Shown: positions 59,445 through 64,000 of the stretch, piece after piece | Layout of the letters: the number at the start of each line of letters is the position of its first letter | Position numbering within the stretch: position 1 is the stretch's first letter | Source of the DNA: Novosphingobium percolationis | Lineage (GTDB): Bacteria > Pseudomonadota > Alphaproteobacteria > Sphingomonadales > Sphingomonadaceae | Direction: 5' to 3' | Assembly: GCF_020179425.1 (NCBI RefSeq) | Contig: NZ_JAILYM010000009.1 | Location: 1 to 64,000 of the forward strand | Length of the DNA: 64,000 nt | The notes under the pieces: model-generated | What the model was told of the DNA's origin: nothing | What the model saw: only the letters and a program-made list of their open reading frames with translations | Databases searched by the model: none | Made by a program: the position numbers and the translations under genes

Positions 59445-60626
59445 ATGCCGACAACCGGATGGCAGACGCAATTACCCGCCGACGGCATGGCCAAGCCGCT
59501 GAGCGGGGTTCGTGTGCTGGAGCTGGCCCGGATCCTGGCCGGTCCGTGGTGCGGACAGCTGCTGGCCGATCTTGGCGCCGAAGTGATCAAGATCGAACGA
59601 CCGGTCAGCGGCGATGATACCCGCCACTGGGGCCCGCCATTTGTCATCTCGGACAGCGGCGAAAACCTCGGCGCGGCCTATTACCACTCCACCAACCGCG
59701 GCAAACGATCGATTGCCGTCGATATCGCCAGCCCGGCCGGACAGCGGATCGTCCGCGAGCTGGCCGCCTCGGCCGATGTCGTGATCGAGAACTACAAGGT
59801 CGGCGGGCTGAAGAAATACGGGCTCGATCATCCCGCGTTGAGCGCGCTCAACCCTCGACTGATCACCTGCTCGATCACCGGCTTCGGCCAGACCGGGCCC
59901 TATGCCCACCGTCCCGGCTATGACTATATCGCCCAGGCCATGGGCGGCCTGATGTCGATGACCGGAGAAGCCGGGCGCCAGCCGCAGAAGGCCGGGATCG
60001 CGGTGGCCGACCTGTTCACCGGGGTCTACAGCGCAGTCGCGATCCTGGCCGCAATCAACCGGCGGCACGGAACCGGACTGGGCGCCCATATCGACATGGC
60101 CCTGCTCGATACCCAGGTAAGCGTCATGGCGAACCAGGCGCTGAACTGGATGACCTCGGGCACCGTGCCGCGCCGGGTCGGCAACGGCCACGCCAATCTG
60201 GTGCCCTATCAGGCCTTCCCGACCAGCGACGGCGATCTGGTCATCGCAGTGGGCAACGATGGCCAGTTCGCCAGCCTGTGCCGGGTGCTCGGCACCGGGC
60301 TTGATAATGATGCCCGCTTTGCCACCAATCCCGGCCGGGTCCGCAACCGCGAGGTCTTGCTCGCCGCGCTCGAAGCGCTGACCGCAACCTGGACCCGGCA
60401 GGAACTGGCCGACGCGCTCGAGGGGGCAGGCGTTCCGGCGGGTCCGATCAACGAACTCGACGATGTCTTCGCCAACCCGCAGGTCATCGCGCGGGGCATG
60501 GCGATCGCGCGCGACCAGCGCACCGGAGTCGCCAGTCCGATCGTGATCGATGGGGTGCGGATGGTTTCGGATATTGCAGCGCCCGGCGTCCCCGAAACGC
60601 TTGAGGAGCCATTGACCTCGTCCTGA
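59445..60626 (+). CDS. Class III (CaiB/BaiF) CoA-transferase
   Basis: 393 residues. LSGVRVLELARILAGPWC, LADLGAEVIKIERP, YYHSTNRGKRSI, and the catalytic Asp in VADLFTGVYSA; ends with conserved APGVPETLEE. It moves CoA from a donor to an organic acid; in this operon the acid may be the one released by the C-C hydrolase. ATG 59445 lacks a good ribosome site; ATG 59487 fits homology equally well. Third gene of the hpaH operon. Confidence 0.86.
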   Translation: MPTTGWQTQLPADGMAKPLSGVRVLELARILAGPWCGQLLADLGAEVIKIERPVSGDDTRHWGPPFVISDSGENLGAAYYHSTNRGKRSIAVDIASPAGQRIVRELAASADVVIENYKVGGLKKYGLDHPALSALNPRLITCSITGFGQTGPYAHRPGYDYIAQAMGGLMSMTGEAGRQPQKAGIAVADLFTGVYSAVAILAAINRRHGTGLGAHIDMALLDTQVSVMANQALNWMTSGTVPRRVGNGHANLVPYQAFPTSDGDLVIAVGNDGQFASLCRVLGTGLDNDARFATNPGRVRNREVLLAALEALTATWTRQELADALEGAGVPAGPINELDDVFANPQVIARGMAIARDQRTGVASPIVIDGVRMVSDIAAPGVPETLEEPLTSS

Positions 60627-60635
60627 GGCAAGCGT

Positions 60636-61874
60636 CTATCGGCTCGGCGGATTGAGGCGCTGGAACAGCTTGCCGCGTTCGCTATAAAGCACAAGGGCCA
60701 AGGTCAGCGAGCCGACCATGACCAGCGCAATCGCGAGCGGCCGCGGTGTGCCATCGTAAGCATACCCGATCAGGCCGCCCAGCCCCGCCCCCAGCACCAG
60801 CCGGAAGAATGCCTGAACCGATGCCGCCGCACCGGCAATATGCCCGAAAGCCTGCAAGGCAATTGCAGTGAAATTGACGAAGACGGTAATCAGCAGGCAC
60901 ATGTTGAGAGACATGAGGACGACAAACTGGACCAGGGTTTCGCCGGGAGCAGAGGCCAGGAGCAATTGTCCCACCGATGCCGCAAGGTGGCAGAAAATTG
61001 CGGCATGGCCGATCCGCCGGGTGCCGAAGCGCTCGACGATCGCCGAATTGACCAGGCTGGCCAGCGCCATGGTTGCCGCCATCGAGCCGAAGATCAGTGG
61101 ATAGGCCGAGCCTGCGCCGAAATGTTCGCCAATCAGTTGTTGCGAACTGTTGATGAACCCGAAGTGCCCGCCAAAAATTAGCGACATGCCAATGACATAG
61201 CCGATCGACGCCCGGTTCCCGAGCACCGTTGCAACATTGCCCAGCAAGTTGCCCGAGCGCTCCGACTGCCGGTTCTGCTTCGGATTGGTTTCCTCCATTC
61301 TGAGCAGGAACCAGCCCGTCACCGCCAGCGCCAAAGCACCGATCACCAGGAAGATCGCCCGCCATCCCGCGAGCTCGAGAATCGCATAGCCAAGGCTGGG
61401 CGCGAAGGTCGGCACCGCCATGAACAGCATCGCCACCACTGCCTGCAGCTTGGCCATGCCGGCACCTTCATAGCGATCGCGGATGATCGCCAGCGGCAGC
61501 ACCGTCAGCCCGGACGACGCGAAACCCAGTATGGCGCGCAGCGCCAGAAGCACATAGAAGTCACGCACCAGCGCCGACACCGCATTGACGGCCACGAACA
61601 ACGCCATGTAGCCGAGCAGGACCGGCTTGCGCCCATAGCGATCGGAGATTGTTCCGGGTATCAGCGAACCCAATCCCGAACTGACCAGGAAAACGCTGAT
61701 GATCAACTGGCGCTGGTTCGACTGGGCAACCTCAAAATCGGCAGCGATGTGTCCGAGAGCCGGCAGCAGCGAGGTGAAGGCCAGCGACTGGAGCGCCTGT
61801 ATCATCGCCATCATGGCGATGAATTCACGCCGGCCTAAGCCGGATTCCGTCGCGGAACTTTGAAGGTTCGCCAA
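60636..61874 (-). CDS. MFS transporter (Bcr/CflA-like)
   Basis: 412 residues, about 12 membrane segments, DRYGRKPVLLGY between helices 2 and 3 (the MFS signature) and a long loop with Asn/Gln/Arg at mid protein. It may take up an aromatic acid or export an intermediate. Start: TTG at 61874, seven bases after AGGAG, with no ATG nearer; the frame extends to an ATG at 61967 but without homology. It faces the CoA-transferase gene. The promoter contains the second copy of the operator pattern of 57741. Confidence 0.82.
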   Translation of the reverse strand: MANLQSSATESGLGRREFIAMMAMIQALQSLAFTSLLPALGHIAADFEVAQSNQRQLIISVFLVSSGLGSLIPGTISDRYGRKPVLLGYMALFVAVNAVSALVRDFYVLLALRAILGFASSGLTVLPLAIIRDRYEGAGMAKLQAVVAMLFMAVPTFAPSLGYAILELAGWRAIFLVIGALALAVTGWFLLRMEETNPKQNRQSERSGNLLGNVATVLGNRASIGYVIGMSLIFGGHFGFINSSQQLIGEHFGAGSAYPLIFGSMAATMALASLVNSAIVERFGTRRIGHAAIFCHLAASVGQLLLASAPGETLVQFVVLMSLNMCLLITVFVNFTAIALQAFGHIAGAAASVQAFFRLVLGAGLGGLIGYAYDGTPRPLAIALVMVGSLTLALVLYSERGKLFQRLNPPSR

Positions 61875-61950
61875 ACCATGCTCTCCTGAAGCTGCCACAG
61901 GGCCGGATCGAACCCGCAACACACTGTCAGGAGTTAAGGAAGGCGCCGCC

Positions 61951-61978
61951 CTTATTGTGCAACGCATTACGCATATCG
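61951..61978. promoter_or_regulatory. Operator-like site before the MFS gene
   Basis: TTGTGCAACGCATTACGCAT, preceded by TTA, nearly repeats the site at 57741. It is 80-105 bp before the MFS start and 10 bp after the end of the IclR-type gene that may control it. Confidence 0.65.
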
Positions 61979-61988
61979 ATACAAAGGG

Positions 61989-62864
61989 TCAAGCTGGGCC
62001 TGGCCAACCGATCGCTTCGCTTGCTTGCCGCGCCCGCTCCAAAATTCGTCCGATCTTTGCCTTGCTAAAATAGGTCTTGTCCTGTGAACGGGCAAGAACG
62101 CTCATTGTCACGACTAGCCGATGTTGCGAATCGAAAATCGGCACCGATACTGCGGCAAGACCTGGCACCACGGACCCATAGGTTCTTGCATATCCGAGTT
62201 TCCGAGCGGCCTCGATTTGCTCTGACAATTCCCCATCGTCGACAACAATCCCCTCGGCCCTCTCCCGCTCAACGCGATCGCGCGTTTGCGCAGGCGGACA
62301 ATAGGTCAGGAAAAGGGTGCCGGTGGAGGAGCCTTGCAAAGGCAAGGTGGAACCAACATGCATTGACGTGAACAGGGGGATTCCGCCGTCGATCCAGCGA
62401 ATTACCGTTGGTCCATAGTCGCCCCAGACACTGAGCAGCCCGGTCGTTTTCAACTCATCCAGCAGGTACTCGAGGTATCCGGTAGCGATGCGTACGGGGT
62501 CTAGCCTGGCCATAGCCGCCAGGCCCAGGCGTACAGCGAGCGTGCCAAGCGAATACCGCCCGCTGGACGCATTCTGTTCGACCATTCCGGTATTGACGAA
62601 GGCAAGCAAATAGCGATGCGCCTGACTGCGCGAAAGCCCCGAGCTGGACGCAACATCTCGAAGAAACGAACCACCTGGGTCCGCCTTCAACAGGGCAAGA
62701 AGGACCCTTGCCCCAATTTCTACGGACTGAATGGACTTCCTCTGACTGCCATTCTCGGTATCGACACTCGATTTCTCATCACTCTTTGATTCTAGTATGG
62801 CCAATTTTTCCACCCGCGTTTTCAGGAGACAATGCAATTCCCAGCAAACCTGCTGTATTAACAT
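61989..62864 (-). CDS. IclR-family transcriptional regulator
   Basis: Up to 291 residues. N-terminal winged helix-turn-helix (SFLRDVASSSGLSRSQAHRYL) after a 45-residue extension, then the IclR effector domain (GLLSVWGDYGPTVIRWIDGG, GTLFLTYCPP, VPGLAAVSVPIFD). IclR regulators bind short palindromes near aromatic catabolic promoters. The start is not certain: ATG 62864, GTG 62813 and TTG 62804 are all possible and a shorter form would match typical length. It is the only classical repressor-type gene in the right module. Confidence 0.85.
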   Translation of the reverse strand: MLIQQVCWELHCLLKTRVEKLAILESKSDEKSSVDTENGSQRKSIQSVEIGARVLLALLKADPGGSFLRDVASSSGLSRSQAHRYLLAFVNTGMVEQNASSGRYSLGTLAVRLGLAAMARLDPVRIATGYLEYLLDELKTTGLLSVWGDYGPTVIRWIDGGIPLFTSMHVGSTLPLQGSSTGTLFLTYCPPAQTRDRVERERAEGIVVDDGELSEQIEAARKLGYARTYGSVVPGLAAVSVPIFDSQHRLVVTMSVLARSQDKTYFSKAKIGRILERARQASEAIGWPGPA

Positions 62865-63056
62865 GCTGTCCGAACCACCCCCTTCGGAAAGATGCGAGCC
62901 TTGGCTCAATGGCCACGATAGGAGGCCAAACAGAGTCTTGCAACTAGCTTGGACGCCAACGCTGCCGCGTGCGTCGAGCTGGCTGACGTTCTCTCCTGAT
63001 TGATACCGGCTACAGGTCGAGTCTCGCTCCCAAATTATTGCTGTTTTTTGGATGGC

Positions 63057-63088
63057 AACGTGTCTGGGGACCTGTCCCTAGACACGTT
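63057..63088. repeat. Near-perfect hairpin at the end of the IS relic
   Basis: AACGTGTCTGGGGAC and GTCCCTAGACACGTT form a 15-bp stem with one G-T pair and a 2-base loop (CT). It lies next to the C-terminus of the older IS3 orfB remnant (minus strand), so it is probably part of that element's end. Confidence 0.6.
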
Positions 63089-63099
63089 GGCCGACGATC

Positions 63100-63401
63100 T
63101 GAACCGCCCCGGGTTTGCCGGAGGCCCCAACTCCTGAAAAGGGGCCATCATGAGCGAGACGACGACCAAGTTTGCGCCCCGAGGTTGGCGAGCGGGCGGT
63201 GAGGATGATGATTGACCACGAGGACGAGCATTCGTGCCGATGGGCAGCGGCTACGTCGATCGCAGGCAACATCGGCTGCTTCAACCGATCGGAAATTTCC
63301 CGCCAGCTGAAGCCGAAGTACTATTCTACGCCATACTGGACGACGTCCCAATGGCTGCGCAACTCAAACCAACCGGCCTTCCGCAAACCCGAGACGATTC
63401 A
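63100..63401 (+). mobile_element. Internally deleted IS3-family element, 302 bp, both ends kept
   Basis: Left end TGAACCGCCCCGGGTTTGCC at 63100 and right end GCAAACCCGAGACGATTCA ending 63401 are imperfect inverted repeats. A 3-bp repeat ATC flanks them (63097-63099 and 63402-63404). Inside are the start of orfA (63150 to about 63277, one extra base near 63177) and directly the end of orfB (PPAEAE..FYAILDDVPMAA), so about 900 bp are missing. Its orfB stop is lost (CAA in place of TAA). Confidence 0.75.
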
Positions 63402-63620
63402 ATCTCGGTTGGGTCCTTCCCGCCCAGTTTCGAGTGTGGCCTCACTGTATTGTAGCCGTGGCTCCAGGCGGCGAGCACGAACCGCGCACGAGCGAGCAGA
63501 ATGAATAACGCCTCATTGAAGCATTCATCCCGCAGGCGGCCGTTTTGAAGTTATCGACGAAGGCGGTCCGCATCGGCTTGTCGCGGGGAACGATTACGTT
63601 CGTCAGCTCACGGACAACCC
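63402..63620 (-). pseudogene. Older IS3-family orfB remnant
   Basis: On the minus strand, in more than one frame, the segment reads FNEALFILLARARFVLAAW and SHGYNTVRPHSKLGGKDPTEI, the C-terminal part of IS3 OrfB integrases. The frame then meets the 302-bp element, and continues beyond it as VGQRV with a stop at about 63078. Frameshifts make it a dead relic into which the younger element jumped. Confidence 0.65.
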
Positions 63621-63666
63621 ACGCGCCAAACAGTGACGTGTCGGCTACGTGTGCCTGGTACTCCCG

Positions 63667-63999
63667 CTACTTCGGCAACAGGAGTTCGAGGAAATGTGCA
63701 TCGGACCAACCGCTTTTCTTCCCCGCAGCTAGCCCCAGAATGTTTAGCCTGGCTTGTCTCACGATGGTGAGACGAAGTGAGGGAATGACATAGAGGCGCT
63801 GGTCGCCAGCACCCGCTGCCACAACCATGTCGGCGGGTAGGTCGGCGGCGTGTGCCGCGATGTCCGTCGAACGGGTAACGGGGGCGGTTGCCGCGGTCGC
63901 CTGCGGCAACCACCAGGTGAGGCCATAGGCGGGATTGGCCGCGCTGCCCCTGAACAGTTCGGCGAGCGCTGCCGCGTCGATGAGCTGCTTCCCCTCCTG
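63667..63999 (-). CDS. Serine hydrolase (beta-lactamase-like), C-terminal part, runs off the window
   Basis: 111 codons open at the window edge and ending with TAA at 63667. PAYGLTWWLP, VVAAGAGDQRLYVIPSLRLTIVRQ and GWSDAHFLELLL match the end of class C beta-lactamase-like hydrolases such as 6-aminohexanoate-dimer hydrolases. The catalytic Ser-x-x-Lys is outside the window. It may be complete beyond the edge; its relation to the cluster is unknown since IS relics lie between. Confidence 0.65.
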   Translation of the reverse strand, partial: QEGKQLIDAAALAELFRGSAANPAYGLTWWLPQATAATAPVTRSTDIAAHAADLPADMVVAAGAGDQRLYVIPSLRLTIVRQARLNILGLAAGKKSGWSDAHFLELLLPK

Positions 64000-64000
64000 C

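Noticed and set aside
57848-59647. 599-codon open frame on the minus strand
   Set aside because: Antisense to hpaH, hpaI and the start of the CoA-transferase; no ribosome site and no recognisable domain.
63057-63088. Intrinsic terminator for the IclR gene region
   Set aside because: The stem is strong but no T-run follows on either strand, and it lies at the end of an IS relic, upstream of the IclR gene start.
1-64000. CRISPR array, tRNA, rRNA or prophage genes
   Set aside because: No regularly spaced repeats, no cloverleaf-like or rRNA segments, and no phage structural genes were noticed on reading both strands.

Overview
The window looks like part of a sphingomonad genome (Novosphingobium, Sphingobium, Sphingomonas or Rhizorhabdus type) or one of its catabolic plasmids. 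The grounds are: high GC, many Rieske ring-hydroxylating oxygenase pairs sharing few electron-transfer partners, xyl/bph/nah-type genes mixed in one locus, two TonB-dependent receptors, and insertion sequences at both ends. The genus is inferred from style, not from a marker gene. I saw no rRNA, tRNA or CRISPR.

Left edge (1-4558): the last 36 codons of an IS630-type transposase, then an IS110/IS1111-type transposase gene split by an IS3-family element (1070-3869, 3-bp duplication AAG), which is itself split by a second IS110-type element (about 1358-2937) whose transposase is frameshifted.

4.5-13.5 kb: a minus-strand block encodes a NahE-like hydratase-aldolase, a Rieske oxygenase pair, a LigJ-like hydratase, a RidA protein, two RraA/LigK-like proteins and a membrane di-iron desaturase/hydroxylase. 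A BenD-like dehydrogenase diverges from it, and a flavin ferredoxin reductase faces BenD.

13.6-21.7 kb: a XylR/DmpR-type sigma-54 activator diverges from two BphA1A2-type oxygenase pairs, XylM and XylA. A good -24/-12 promoter lies at 15362-15377, ahead of the first oxygenase.

21.7-38 kb: a long minus-strand series carries a complete catechol meta-cleavage pathway (xylF, E, G, J, Q, K, I, H, T), a dihydrodiol dehydrogenase, an aldehyde dehydrogenase, a GST, an anthranilate/salicylate-oxygenase-like pair, a PdxA-like dihydrodiol dehydrogenase and a benzoate-dioxygenase-like pair.

38.2-46.6 kb: plus-strand BphC, Rieske ferredoxin, another salicylate-hydroxylase-like pair, a NahD-like isomerase and two TonB receptors.

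46.7-63 kb: a second module. It holds a p-cresol-methylhydroxylase-type flavoprotein, a divergent second copy, a lipoprotein cytochrome c, an aldehyde dehydrogenase, a prenyl-FMN decarboxylase set (UbiX, UbiD, VdcD-like), an unrecognised twin-arginine-signal protein, a C-C hydrolase, HpaH, HpaI, a class III CoA-transferase, an MFS transporter and an IclR regulator. Related palindromes built on GTGCAA recur in its promoters and in the benA/bphC intergenic region. The right edge has an internally deleted IS3 relic inside an older one, then the end of a serine hydrolase gene.

Together the genes can be read as: uptake (TonB, MFS); ring dihydroxylation or methyl-group oxidation (Rieske oxygenases, XylMA); side-chain removal (BphB, BphC, NahD, NahE); conversion of aryl acids to catechols (Ben-like and salicylate-hydroxylase-like enzymes); meta cleavage to pyruvate and acetyl-CoA; and a parallel p-alkylphenol branch through oxidation and decarboxylation. 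Substrates are inferred from families, not shown by the sequence.
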